DNA from: a virus
IMG/VR virus record: IMGVR_UViG_3300020162_002681
Coordinates: 1-64,000 of that record
Strand: one strand, 5' to 3'
Length of the DNA stretch: 64,000 nucleotides
In this document: piece by piece, positions 15,223 to 23,641 of the stretch
Layout of the letters: every line of letters starts with the position of its first letter
How positions within the stretch are numbered: the stretch's first letter is position 1
Notes under the pieces: model-generated
Databases searched by the model: none
What the model saw: only the letters and a program-made list of their open reading frames with translations
What the model was told of the DNA's origin: nothing
Program-made: the position numbers and the translations under genes

Positions 15223-15390
15223 ATGACCACAGAAATAAATATCCCCAAAGTAGAATCACTGCACTCTACTCACCTCCTCTCTTCTAAATCCTACGACAGA
15301 ATACAGACCTTAAAAGCACTGCTGAACAAAACTGAAAAAGAAGTTATCGAAATTGTAATAGAACAAGGATACGAGGCATTAACTAAATGA
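15223..15390 (+). CDS. Hypothetical 55-residue protein
   Basis: The ATG at 15223 opens 55 codons ending in the ATGA that starts the dUTPase gene (15387-15390). The C-terminal helix is charged (LNKTEKEVIEIVIEQGYEA). Tight coupling to the dUTPase supports it being real. No family is recognised. Confidence 0.55.
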   Translation: MTTEINIPKVESLHSTHLLSSKSYDRIQTLKALLNKTEKEVIEIVIEQGYEALTK

Positions 15391-16070
15391 CAAAAAAATT
15401 ACTTATCTCACTCCCTCTTTCTGACGCAGCACAAAAATATTACGGTAACTCTGCACCGACGTACAACAAAGTTGGTGATGCAGGGATTGACCTGCCATTT
15501 GTCAATGATGTGAAGCCTTACGATGCTGAAGTTGTCGAGACTATCGGAGTAGTTAGCTTCGAGACTGTTTTTGCGATGTGGGATGTTGTGGTTCCTCCAA
15601 AACATGATATAAGTATGATAAATTGGAAGCCAACTGCAACTAGAACCGTTAGCGACCATATAGAAGGTTTTCTAAAAAATTACAACGATATGGTGACTCC
15701 TTGTCACTTCTCAATCCGACCTCGCAGCAGCATTGGAAAATCTCCATTCCGTCTTGCTAATGCGGTTGGTACAATCGATGAAACTTATCGTGGAATTGAG
15801 AAGATTACAGAATATTCTTTTAAAACTGATTGTGATGTTGAATATTGGTCTGGAGACACTATTGGCTGCTATCTCGACTACCATCCTCAACTTGGCATTA
15901 AAGGTCGTAAGTCACACATAGCTGCTGGCGACCGCTTGTTGCAGATTGTTGCTCCAAACCTTGATAACATCCTTTGGGTGAGGTTGGACTTTACAGAAGA
16001 GAATTGTCAGTTCTGGAGTGAAGTTATTGGTAACAAGCAGAGAAATGGCTTTGGAAGCACGAATGGCTAA
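15387..16070 (+). CDS. dut: dUTP diphosphatase
   Basis: 227 residues with the five trimeric dUTPase motifs in order: AGIDLPF, RPRSSIGKS, VGTIDETYRGI, AGDRLLQIV and RNGFGSTNG. The enzyme hydrolyses dUTP to dUMP and pyrophosphate, keeping uracil out of DNA and feeding ThyA. It is longer than the usual 150 residues, with insertions between motifs 1 and 2 and between 3 and 4. The stop lies within the start region of the nuclease gene that follows. Confidence 0.9.
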   Translation: MTKKLLISLPLSDAAQKYYGNSAPTYNKVGDAGIDLPFVNDVKPYDAEVVETIGVVSFETVFAMWDVVVPPKHDISMINWKPTATRTVSDHIEGFLKNYNDMVTPCHFSIRPRSSIGKSPFRLANAVGTIDETYRGIEKITEYSFKTDCDVEYWSGDTIGCYLDYHPQLGIKGRKSHIAAGDRLLQIVAPNLDNILWVRLDFTEENCQFWSEVIGNKQRNGFGSTNG

Positions 16071-17007
16071 GAAACTGTTTGAATATACGCCTTTCATCGA
16101 ATATGCTGGCGAAATAACTGAGGAATCGGGGAAACGCCAGTATACGAGTAAGTGTGGGTTGTCCTGCGCTTCGACCACGACAGTATTAAGCCAATACGAA
16201 GATTTAACGAATGATAAAGGCGAGGATATCCTTGAGGTGTGGGGTGACAAGATGAGAGCGCTCGGTGAAGACCCTGATGAGATATCGGCTGAGAGTGCAA
16301 GAGTGGGAACGATTTCACACGAAATGGTCGAACACTATATACTGCAAGGATTATACCCATTGGGGGATAATGTTGAGAATAAACTGGCGATGAATGCTAT
16401 TGACAATTTCTATAGTTACATTTGTCCAGAGTACGCACACGCTGAGCAACCCCTCTTCTATAATTCGTTACTCGACCCAAAAAACCCAGAGGATTTTCGT
16501 ATTGCTGGTAGATACGACCAATTAATTCAGATTCCTGATAATACTTTCCAGATTCTTAAAACAGGCGAAGTTTTAGAGTCCCAATACATGATATGCGACC
16601 TCAAAACCAAGCGCTCGTACCAACGAAACAAGAACGGTACTATCAAGACTAAAGCTCTCCCACGCACTGATTGCGTAGATATGGTCTTTAAGAATTGTTT
16701 ACAACTATCGATGTACTCCGCCACAATTTCATTAATGTCAAATTTTAAAGAAGTTTATGGGTCAGGAATCACAGGTGCGGCACTAGTATACACAAACGAG
16801 GAAAAAACGAAAGTCTTGTATCTTTCACGAAGAGATTTGAACTATTACTGGCGAGTTTTTAAAGAGATTCTTAGGGATTTTTACGGTATCAAACCACTAG
16901 AAAGAGATTGGAAGACGATGATAGCTCATGCGAATAAAAGGTATAACTACGACACTGGCGAAGTTGAAAACAATATCCCCAAAGAAATTGTATTGGTGTC
17001 AAAATAA
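16063..17007 (+). CDS. RecB/Cas4-like PD-(D/E)XK exonuclease
   Basis: 314 residues from the ATG at 16063, which overlaps the dUTPase stop; the frame is open further upstream. VGTISHEMVEHYI, FRIAGRYDQL, MICDLKTKRS and QLSMYSATI give the H…D…DxK…QLxxY series of RecB-family nucleases. In phages these resect or degrade DNA and often pair with single-strand annealing proteins, here probably the Sak4-like ATPase about 1.6 kb upstream. The polarity of cutting cannot be told. Confidence 0.75.
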   Translation: MAKKLFEYTPFIEYAGEITEESGKRQYTSKCGLSCASTTTVLSQYEDLTNDKGEDILEVWGDKMRALGEDPDEISAESARVGTISHEMVEHYILQGLYPLGDNVENKLAMNAIDNFYSYICPEYAHAEQPLFYNSLLDPKNPEDFRIAGRYDQLIQIPDNTFQILKTGEVLESQYMICDLKTKRSYQRNKNGTIKTKALPRTDCVDMVFKNCLQLSMYSATISLMSNFKEVYGSGITGAALVYTNEEKTKVLYLSRRDLNYYWRVFKEILRDFYGIKPLERDWKTMIAHANKRYNYDTGEVENNIPKEIVLVSK

Positions 17008-17013
17008 TCTGCT

Positions 17014-18021
17014 ATGCCTAAAAAGAGTAACCTACAAGAATTCATAACTAAATCCAGAAAACTTCATGGAGATAAGTACGATTATACAAAAAGTGTTTAC
17101 GTTAATGACAGTACTAAAGTAACAATAACTTGCCCCTTTCACGGGGATTATATGCAGACAGTTAACAGCCACTTACGAGGCAAAGGTTGCATGGCTTGTG
17201 CTATATTGACTTTTGGGAAATCTAGGTATGAAACTGCAAAGAATGTCTTTGTAGAAAAGGCAAAGAAAATTCATGGTGAGCGCTATGATTATTCAAAAGC
17301 TGTCTACACTGGCGCGAAAGTGGAAATGGAGCTAATTTGCAAAAATCATGGAAGTTTCTACCAGCACGCCAATGGACATTTAAGTGGTAGGGGGTGTCAT
17401 AAATGTAGCCTAGAGGCTGCTAAAAGTACAACTGAAGAGTTTATAAGTAGGGCAAAGGAAATCCATTCTGATTTCTACGACTATTCGCAAACTGCGTACA
17501 TTAAAGCTAATATTAAAGTTATTATCGGTTGCCCTATTCATGGTTACTTCAAGCAAGAGCCTGCCATCCACTTATTAAATCATGGTTGTACTAAATGTGG
17601 TCACAAACGAAGGGGGAAACTACATTCTGAAAATCCTACAGGATGGAGCCTAAGTAATTGGAAAAAGAGTGCAGAGGTATCTCAATTTTTCGATAATTTT
17701 AAAGTGTATATATTCAAATGTTATAACGAAGAAGAGCAATTTTATAAAATCGGAAGGACATACAGGACAAGCGTTTATCGCAGCTATGACATTCCTTATA
17801 AAGTAGAGGTATTACATGAAATTAAACACGAAGATGCTAGAATTATTTTCAACTTAGAAGCCCAATTAAAACGAGAATATAAAAATCTTAAGTACATCCC
17901 AAAAATTCCGTTCAGAGGTATGCAAGAATGTTTCAGCGAACTTCCCATTTCCAACCTCATCGCCAACTATCCAACAAACTACATCCCAAAGACAGATGAC
18001 GCTCCCACTCTCACACCCTAA
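17014..18021 (+). CDS. Homing endonuclease: three DUF723-like modules plus T5orf172 GIY-YIG domain
   Basis: 335 residues. Three copies of a module of about 70 residues run from about 10 to 210, each with HGxxYDYS, a strand, C-x-x-HG and GC-x-x-C (for example HGERYDYSKAVY and CPIHGYFKQ). They probably bind DNA, each with a zinc knuckle. The C-terminal part (VYIFKCYNEEEQFYKIGRTY … A…NLEAQLKREY) matches the T5orf172 branch of GIY-YIG nucleases. Free-standing in the replication block between the exonuclease and small genes, as expected for a mobile homing gene. Confidence 0.8.
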   Translation: MPKKSNLQEFITKSRKLHGDKYDYTKSVYVNDSTKVTITCPFHGDYMQTVNSHLRGKGCMACAILTFGKSRYETAKNVFVEKAKKIHGERYDYSKAVYTGAKVEMELICKNHGSFYQHANGHLSGRGCHKCSLEAAKSTTEEFISRAKEIHSDFYDYSQTAYIKANIKVIIGCPIHGYFKQEPAIHLLNHGCTKCGHKRRGKLHSENPTGWSLSNWKKSAEVSQFFDNFKVYIFKCYNEEEQFYKIGRTYRTSVYRSYDIPYKVEVLHEIKHEDARIIFNLEAQLKREYKNLKYIPKIPFRGMQECFSELPISNLIANYPTNYIPKTDDAPTLTP

Positions 18022-18030
18022 ACTACAACA

Positions 18031-18306
18031 ATGAAAAACATCTTCACCAAACTAGCTAATCTATGGAATCGATTCACTCGCGAATCTGAGGACTGGGAAT
18101 ATTTCGAGTATCTCCGCCGACATCCAGACCGAACTCCATTCATCGAAGGTAAAACTAAAGCTGAACTTGCACAAGAATTGCACGATTGGAAAATGCGTTC
18201 AAGTGAACAGGCTCAAACAATAATGAAATTGGAATCTGAAATAAAAGCTCAAGAGAAAAGCTTTTGGGACAGAATTAAAAGAAGTTACAAACAGGTACTC
18301 CGATGA
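18031..18306 (+). CDS. Small coiled-coil protein
   Basis: 91 residues with a charged coiled coil from about 45 to 85. Overlaps the next gene by ATGA (18303-18306). No family is recognised. Confidence 0.55.
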   Translation: MKNIFTKLANLWNRFTRESEDWEYFEYLRRHPDRTPFIEGKTKAELAQELHDWKMRSSEQAQTIMKLESEIKAQEKSFWDRIKRSYKQVLR

Positions 18307-18803
18307 GCAGCAATACACCAGCATCAATCTTTCAACTCGGTCAAACTATACCCGAAGTTCATCAGTTTATCGACCTTTGGCAACACGGCAGACTTGATTG
18401 GAACACTTGTCTCCTAGAGATGCACAAAGCTTTAGTACAAAGATGCATAGAGTTAAATGACAAATGGAAAGTTGGTCTAGACATCTCCGAAAAGATGTTT
18501 ACTATATCTGAAATTCTGAAGCCATCCCCTTTTTATTTTGGGTACTCTTTGGAGGAACAAAGAAATATAATTCAAGCTATTCACATTGTCGCAAATATGC
18601 TTTATCATCTGTTAGATTTCGCAAAGAGAACCGTAGAGACTAGGCACATTAGTCAAATTATGTGTTATAAAGATGGACGCAGAGAATTTCACTACAGCGA
18701 TGGTCACGTAGAGGCTTGGGAAAATGACGGGCAACTTCTTAATTTTGAAATACCTGCACAAGCTGGAGAATGTGGAAAACCACAGAAGCTGGACTTTAGC
18801 TGA
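18303..18803 (+). CDS. Hypothetical protein upstream of primase
   Basis: 166 residues, helical, ending in a beta-rich stretch (FHYSDGHVEAWENDG). Its last 80 bases may overlap the primase frame, unless primase starts at the GTG at 18772. No family is recognised. Confidence 0.55.
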   Translation: MSSNTPASIFQLGQTIPEVHQFIDLWQHGRLDWNTCLLEMHKALVQRCIELNDKWKVGLDISEKMFTISEILKPSPFYFGYSLEEQRNIIQAIHIVANMLYHLLDFAKRTVETRHISQIMCYKDGRREFHYSDGHVEAWENDGQLLNFEIPAQAGECGKPQKLDFS

Positions 18804-19659
18804 TTGCCCAGTTTGCGGTGAACATAAACTCAAAATCGTAACAGAAGGAAAGAAATATGGCGCATTCGGTTGTTATTCTAAAAAGGAATGTCATAAGCTT
18901 CGCAAAGAGGGTGTAGGCTACCAACCAAGTTTAATTTCAGCTAAGTTGCAAGAAGGTGAGTTTCGACCAAAGCGCCGTAGTTCAGCCTTGCGGCAGATAA
19001 AACTTCCGCCCCTTCGCGATATAGTAAAACCGCTAGAACTTAACTTACAGGAAGTCGATGTCACTCAATTCTTTTCTTCTGTCCCTTACGAGAAACCTTG
19101 GTCTACCTACTTTGAAGATGGAGATAAATTTACCATATACCCTTATGATGATTTTCAACTCATTCGTATAGACCCCTCACCTCACAAACATGAAAAGAAA
19201 TTCTTCTACTTTCGTATCAAGAAGTCTGGTAATTGGGTCAACGAAGTCCCTGTTTCTTTCAAACACGTACCCGTTTACCGTTCCGACTATCTACAACATT
19301 CAGTCATTTTCTGTGAAGGGGAGAAAGTTGCCTCTTGTCTACAAGAGCTACAACTCGCGGCAGTTAGTTTCCCCAGCTTTGTATACCAACAGTCATACCT
19401 CGCTAAGTTCTTAAGATGTTTGAGCCACAATAAAGTAAAAAACATTATCTATCTTGAAGATAATGACACTACAGGAAGAGAAAAAGCACAGAAATTCTTA
19501 CAAGAAGCATGGAAGAGTGGCATAAATGCGTCAAGCTACAACATCGCGCAACTATTAGGGCGAGGTGCAGAAAAGAATTACGACGCGGCTGACGCAATCG
19601 ACAATTGGGAAATCTGTACTAGAGAAGAATTATTAGGATTATTAAAAAATGCTGTATGA
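18724..19659 (+). CDS. DNA primase with Toprim domain
   Basis: 311 residues from ATG 18724; a GTG at 18772 with GGAG before it would give 295 residues and less overlap. An N-terminal zinc knuckle (DCPVCG … CYSKKEC) is followed by a linker and a Toprim domain: VIFCEGEKVA carries the Glu, IIYLEDNDTTGREKA the Asp-x-Asp, and DAADAI comes later. This matches T7 gp4-type primases, here separate from the helicase encoded directly downstream with an 11-base overlap. It makes the RNA primers for lagging-strand synthesis. Confidence 0.8.
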   Translation: MTGNFLILKYLHKLENVENHRSWTLADCPVCGEHKLKIVTEGKKYGAFGCYSKKECHKLRKEGVGYQPSLISAKLQEGEFRPKRRSSALRQIKLPPLRDIVKPLELNLQEVDVTQFFSSVPYEKPWSTYFEDGDKFTIYPYDDFQLIRIDPSPHKHEKKFFYFRIKKSGNWVNEVPVSFKHVPVYRSDYLQHSVIFCEGEKVASCLQELQLAAVSFPSFVYQQSYLAKFLRCLSHNKVKNIIYLEDNDTTGREKAQKFLQEAWKSGINASSYNIAQLLGRGAEKNYDAADAIDNWEICTREELLGLLKNAV

Positions 19660-21313
19660 CCCTGCACTTGGATTAGAGAAAATTGACTTTACACTCGAAA
19701 ATAAAACACAGATTTTCGCAGAATATCAGCAAGATTTGCGCGAATACATCGCTACATTGAGTGACAAAGATTTACAGAATAAGAAGTTGGTCAAGCGCTA
19801 TTTGATGTCTTGCCTTGAAAAGAAGTGGTATCCAATTTTGGGCTTCGACTCTAAAGTGATTAACCACGACATCGAAGATATTGTTGCTCCTAAGCCTACA
19901 TTCGAGCGCAGTGTCAACATTCGTGACGTTCTCGCTAGTTATGACCCGACCGATAACTGGCTTATCCCCAACTTCCTCCGTACTTCAGGGCTTTACATCT
20001 TTGGCGCTGCCCCTAAGACTGGAAAATCGCTTATGGGCTATCATCTCGCCTACTCATTCATCATCTCAGGCAGATTTTTGGGTATGCCCGTTCGCAAAGG
20101 GAAGGTTCTCTACTTTCAATTAGAAGAAGACCGCAGAACTATAGCAGAACGCGCCCACATGACAGGTTTCGGCGCTAAAAACAACAACGAAGTCAGCTTG
20201 CAAGTTAACTTTGACCCTGACTGTCTGGTATTCGAGCGCTTATTTGACGCTACTATCGATATCCCTTACCTTCAGCAGCAGATTATTAAGCATCAGCCTA
20301 CATTGGTCATCATCGACTCTCTTCGCGCCTCTACAAGCAATTCAGAACATTCTGAAAATACGTCAGAGTTCGGTAAAATCATAGCTAAAATTCAGGCAGT
20401 ATTCGTACAGACAGATACTTGTGGCATTCTCATTCACCACTTCAGTAAACAAGGTGCTAAGGATGGTAAAAAAGGCAATCTGGTAGCTGCTTTGTCAGGT
20501 TCTACGAGCATCGCGTCCAACTCATCGGGAATTATCGGCATTTTTAAGAAAAAGGAAGACGAATATAGCTCCGACAACAACTTACCAATCACTTTAACGA
20601 CACTTCCGCGCCAAGGCAAGCCAATTACCATTGAGTACCGCCAAATTACACAGGAGGACGGTCTGTGGGGTCTTGAGGTGCTGTCTGAGTCGCAAACACT
20701 TGATGATAACTTGACTGGCAAGCTGCTACGATTCTTCTCGACTAACCCTGACAAAGAATTTACGTTGAACGACCTCAGCACCCTTGGTTCTACGTTTGAG
20801 TTGAAGCAAAGTCTACTATGTCTTGTAGATAACCAGAGCATTATTCAGAAGCACAATGGCACTACTAATGTCTATGCGATGCCGTCTGAGTCACTTTGGA
20901 TGATTGAGCCTGAGAAAGCCGCTAAGCAATACTCTCCTGCCGTTCTTGACGCACATACGATGATGCAACTACGTGACAAACGCGCCCTCTACGACCTAAC
21001 ACACGATTGGACTGCCGAACGCCGCAAAGCTGCTCTCAAACTTCTTTTTTCTGACGAGGAGCGTGAGCGACTGAAGCAACTGACAACTTCGTTCTTATAT
21101 CAAGTTGGTGATGTTATATCGCACAATGGCGAAGATTTCACTGTAACCGCAAGAAGCGAAAAAGCAAGTTTGCGCGAGGTGACTTACACAGTAGTAGATG
21201 ATTCTGGAACAGAGTATGTCTTAGAGGAGATGTTAATCGACGGTATTGCTGGTAATGTAGTTGTCACTGACAGTACAGTTGTAACTGGGGAGAATATTGA
21301 AGATGAGTTCTAA
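19649..21313 (+). CDS. RecA-fold replicative helicase (RepA/AAA_25 type)
   Basis: 554 residues. The ATPase core has Walker A GAAPKTGKS at about 115-123, a LYFQLEED strand, Walker B LVIIDSLRA and ILIHHFSKQ, as in hexameric RepA/AAA_25 helicases. A C-terminal part of about 200 residues includes winged-helix-like and small-barrel segments (YQVGDVISHNGEDF). Gene order, immediately after primase and before the polymerase block, supports the role of replicative helicase. Confidence 0.8.
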   Translation: MLYDPALGLEKIDFTLENKTQIFAEYQQDLREYIATLSDKDLQNKKLVKRYLMSCLEKKWYPILGFDSKVINHDIEDIVAPKPTFERSVNIRDVLASYDPTDNWLIPNFLRTSGLYIFGAAPKTGKSLMGYHLAYSFIISGRFLGMPVRKGKVLYFQLEEDRRTIAERAHMTGFGAKNNNEVSLQVNFDPDCLVFERLFDATIDIPYLQQQIIKHQPTLVIIDSLRASTSNSEHSENTSEFGKIIAKIQAVFVQTDTCGILIHHFSKQGAKDGKKGNLVAALSGSTSIASNSSGIIGIFKKKEDEYSSDNNLPITLTTLPRQGKPITIEYRQITQEDGLWGLEVLSESQTLDDNLTGKLLRFFSTNPDKEFTLNDLSTLGSTFELKQSLLCLVDNQSIIQKHNGTTNVYAMPSESLWMIEPEKAAKQYSPAVLDAHTMMQLRDKRALYDLTHDWTAERRKAALKLLFSDEERERLKQLTTSFLYQVGDVISHNGEDFTVTARSEKASLREVTYTVVDDSGTEYVLEEMLIDGIAGNVVVTDSTVVTGENIEDEF

Positions 21314-21518
21314 GATGAAGAGACTATTTCTGCGTCACTATTTGACGTTATCCGCTTTCTTGTTAGGTCTTGCTTTGACCTTTTTTGTAGGGGGTTTTGT
21401 TGCTCTAGGATTAAACAACAATCAATGGGCAACTTTTAATTTCTATCGTGCTGGAGTGTTTGGCTTTGCAACTACATCTATTTCGTTTATTGGAGGGTCA
21501 ATCAGAAGTGGGGACTAA
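21303..21518 (+). CDS. Small two-pass membrane protein
   Basis: 71 residues from ATG 21303, overlapping the helicase stop. Two hydrophobic segments at about 15-35 (LSAFLLGLALTFFVGGFVAL) and 50-65. Its stop overlaps the next gene's GTG start. Function unknown; membrane anchoring of replication or a holin-type role are guesses. Confidence 0.55.
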   Translation: MSSKMKRLFLRHYLTLSAFLLGLALTFFVGGFVALGLNNNQWATFNFYRAGVFGFATTSISFIGGSIRSGD

Positions 21519-22065
21519 AAAATTCTATGCTGGTATTGGTAGTCGTGAAACTCCTCAAGATGTACTTGAATCAATGCAGTATATTGCTGGCAAACTCTAT
21601 GAAAGATGGTATACACTTCGTTCTGGAGGAGCAAGAGGTGCTGACGAAGCATTTGCATCAGGTGTAAAAGAGTTTGCTTCTGGTAAGACTACAAACAACT
21701 ACAAAATCTATCTGCCTTGGGATGGCTTTAATGACCATCACCATAACCCCTCGAAAGGTTACTTTGATTGCTCTAGAGCATCTACTTGGGACGAGGCTCT
21801 AGAGCTGGTCAACAAATACCACCCCGCACCTGAAAAGCTAGGCGATTTTGCACGTAAATTGATGGCTCGAAATGCATACCAAGTTCTCAGCACTACACTA
21901 AAAGACCCCGTAGATTTTGTAATTTGTTGGACAAAAGGTGGTAAACTGGTTGGCGGAACTGCTCAAGCGATGAAAATTGCAATAGATTTTGGAGTGCCAA
22001 TTTACAATTTGGCGAATGTCGAAGATATACGAAGATTACACGAAGAGGTATTGGATTATGACTAG
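21508..22065 (+). CDS. SLOG-fold (DprA/LOG-like) nucleotide-binding protein
   Basis: 185 residues from GTG 21508, chosen because GGAGG lies upstream and the frame then starts directly with the domain (KKFYAGIGSRETP). LRSGGARGADEAF is the SLOG nucleotide-loop signature, and FVICWTKGGKLVGGTAQA is the second conserved site. Phage members of this family are common and bind nucleotide or nucleic-acid derivatives; their exact role is unknown. It sits between helicase and dNMP kinase and overlaps the latter by 8 bases. Confidence 0.75.
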   Translation: MGTKKFYAGIGSRETPQDVLESMQYIAGKLYERWYTLRSGGARGADEAFASGVKEFASGKTTNNYKIYLPWDGFNDHHHNPSKGYFDCSRASTWDEALELVNKYHPAPEKLGDFARKLMARNAYQVLSTTLKDPVDFVICWTKGGKLVGGTAQAMKIAIDFGVPIYNLANVEDIRRLHEEVLDYD

Positions 22066-22717
22066 AAAAATCATAGCTGCTGTGTCAAATATCAACGGAG
22101 GTAAAGACTTCTTGATGAATAATCTTCAGAAAAAACTTGTTTGGTCTGGCAATTATACGATGCGTACTGTACGTTGTAGGTTTGCAGACTCACTTAACCA
22201 AGCTCTTTGTGCCATTTTAGGTTTAGAAGATTGCAGGGAACTACAAGACCGTCATTTGAAAGAGCTAAAGCGATTCATCTTCGGTAAAAATCATACTGGT
22301 ATTGAACATAAATGGTCTTCAAGAGATTTGCAGAAAGAAATAGGTAGACTTCTTCGTGAATATCTCGGTGAAGATGTGTTTGTTAATGCATTGAGTAATC
22401 GCTATAGTAGCCCAAAAGCTATTTTACTCATCTCAGATTTACGTTATCAAAACGAACTCGATTGGGTGAAGCGACAAGGTGGGAAAATCGTGTACATTCA
22501 CAATGAAGCTGCTGCTCAAGCTCAGAAAGCAAGAGAGATGGTGACTTGGGATTGTGGTAAGAGAGTTCACTATCCACCTGAAAGTGAAGTGTTGCAGTGG
22601 GATTTCTACGACAAGGTGGAAACACCTGACTACTGGCTTGACAACAACGATTTCACTGCTACGCAACCTTTTGATGATTTTGTGAAGTTTGTTTTGGAGT
22701 ATTTGGAGGAAGGTTAA
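22058..22717 (+). CDS. Deoxynucleoside monophosphate kinase
   Basis: 219 residues from ATG 22058. The N-terminal strand and loop (IIAAVSNINGGKDFL) is a degenerate P-loop ending GKD, as in T4 gp1-type kinases. FADSLNQAL and LLISDLRYQNELDWVKRQGG match the conserved parts of that family. It would phosphorylate dNMPs to dNDPs alongside the dUTPase, ThyA and ribonucleotide reductase encoded here. The first glycine of the P-loop is replaced by Ser or Asn. Confidence 0.7.
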   Translation: MTRKIIAAVSNINGGKDFLMNNLQKKLVWSGNYTMRTVRCRFADSLNQALCAILGLEDCRELQDRHLKELKRFIFGKNHTGIEHKWSSRDLQKEIGRLLREYLGEDVFVNALSNRYSSPKAILLISDLRYQNELDWVKRQGGKIVYIHNEAAAQAQKAREMVTWDCGKRVHYPPESEVLQWDFYDKVETPDYWLDNNDFTATQPFDDFVKFVLEYLEEG

Positions 22718-23641
22718 GTGGCAGATAGAATTTTAACGATTGACACTTTAAGCCTTTTGAAAGCTGTCAAAGACTCTGGAGGACTTACTTCATTCAATTA
22801 CTATTTGCAAGTCCTTAAAGGGCAAGTTCACCTAGCTGTGTCGTCTAATCAAGATTGGCTACTATACAAGCTAGAAGGTGAGTTCTTGCCTGAAGAACAA
22901 TTGATTTTTACATTGTCTTCTAGTTTTATTTCCGAGTTTAGTAGCTGTCGCATTAAAGATGTGAAAGTCGGCATCGAAGAATTTTTCACATTGACCGATA
23001 CTGGCGCATTAACTATCGTCGGTTTTGGCGAACATTTACTAGAAATTGTAGATATAGTGATACCTTCATTTGATGTCTCTGATATTGTTGAAGATGTTAT
23101 CTCGACTAAAACTTTCCCCACCAAAGATTTACCAAGTAACGTTTACAGCGCATTATTGCTGACACCAGACTATCTAATTGGGCATAAGCAAGAGTTATTC
23201 AGTGTGCGCCTATCAATGAGGCTTGATGTTGAGTTCGAGCCAATTGCAATAACTTCACCGTCACTATTCTCAAAGTTCATCGGCAAAGTAAAAGAAATCC
23301 AATTTACAGATGAGTTCGCACTAGTTACTCCTAAAGGTAGTTGCCTCTACAGGGGTATTACTGGTAAAGTCTACGATGACTACACTTCACTGTACCGTGC
23401 AGCAGATTTGTACCAAGAATATTTAAACGTGCAACTTGACCAACTATTCTCAAACACCGAGGAAGGTATTTATCAGTTCGTGCCTTTCAGCAACAATGCA
23501 ATCACTGAAGAGCAATATAAATGGGTTGCAGCGTTAGTTAAAGAGGCTGACCAACTCATTACAGTGAAATTCAAAGGTCATCTAGCTCTACTTTCCACAG
23601 ACTCCCTCGACATACTAATAGCGGCACTTGCAAGACCATGA
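22718..23641 (+). CDS. Unknown protein directly upstream of DNA polymerase, possible divergent clamp or processivity factor
   Basis: 307 residues from GTG 22718. Largely alternating beta strands with short helices (VHLAVSSNQDWLLYKLEG, FTLSSSFISEFSS, ALTIVGFGEHLLEI), the texture of a sliding clamp, but no clamp signature is certain. It overlaps the DNA polymerase start by ATGA (23638-23641), so the two are made together. The clamp idea rests on texture and position only. Confidence 0.6.
   Translation: MADRILTIDTLSLLKAVKDSGGLTSFNYYLQVLKGQVHLAVSSNQDWLLYKLEGEFLPEEQLIFTLSSSFISEFSSCRIKDVKVGIEEFFTLTDTGALTIVGFGEHLLEIVDIVIPSFDVSDIVEDVISTKTFPTKDLPSNVYSALLLTPDYLIGHKQELFSVRLSMRLDVEFEPIAITSPSLFSKFIGKVKEIQFTDEFALVTPKGSCLYRGITGKVYDDYTSLYRAADLYQEYLNVQLDQLFSNTEEGIYQFVPFSNNAITEEQYKWVAALVKEADQLITVKFKGHLALLSTDSLDILIAALARP

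Noticed and set aside
20434-20841. Minus-strand frame of 135 codons inside the helicase gene
   Set aside because: Ser/Arg/Leu-rich antisense shadow of a clear ATPase gene.
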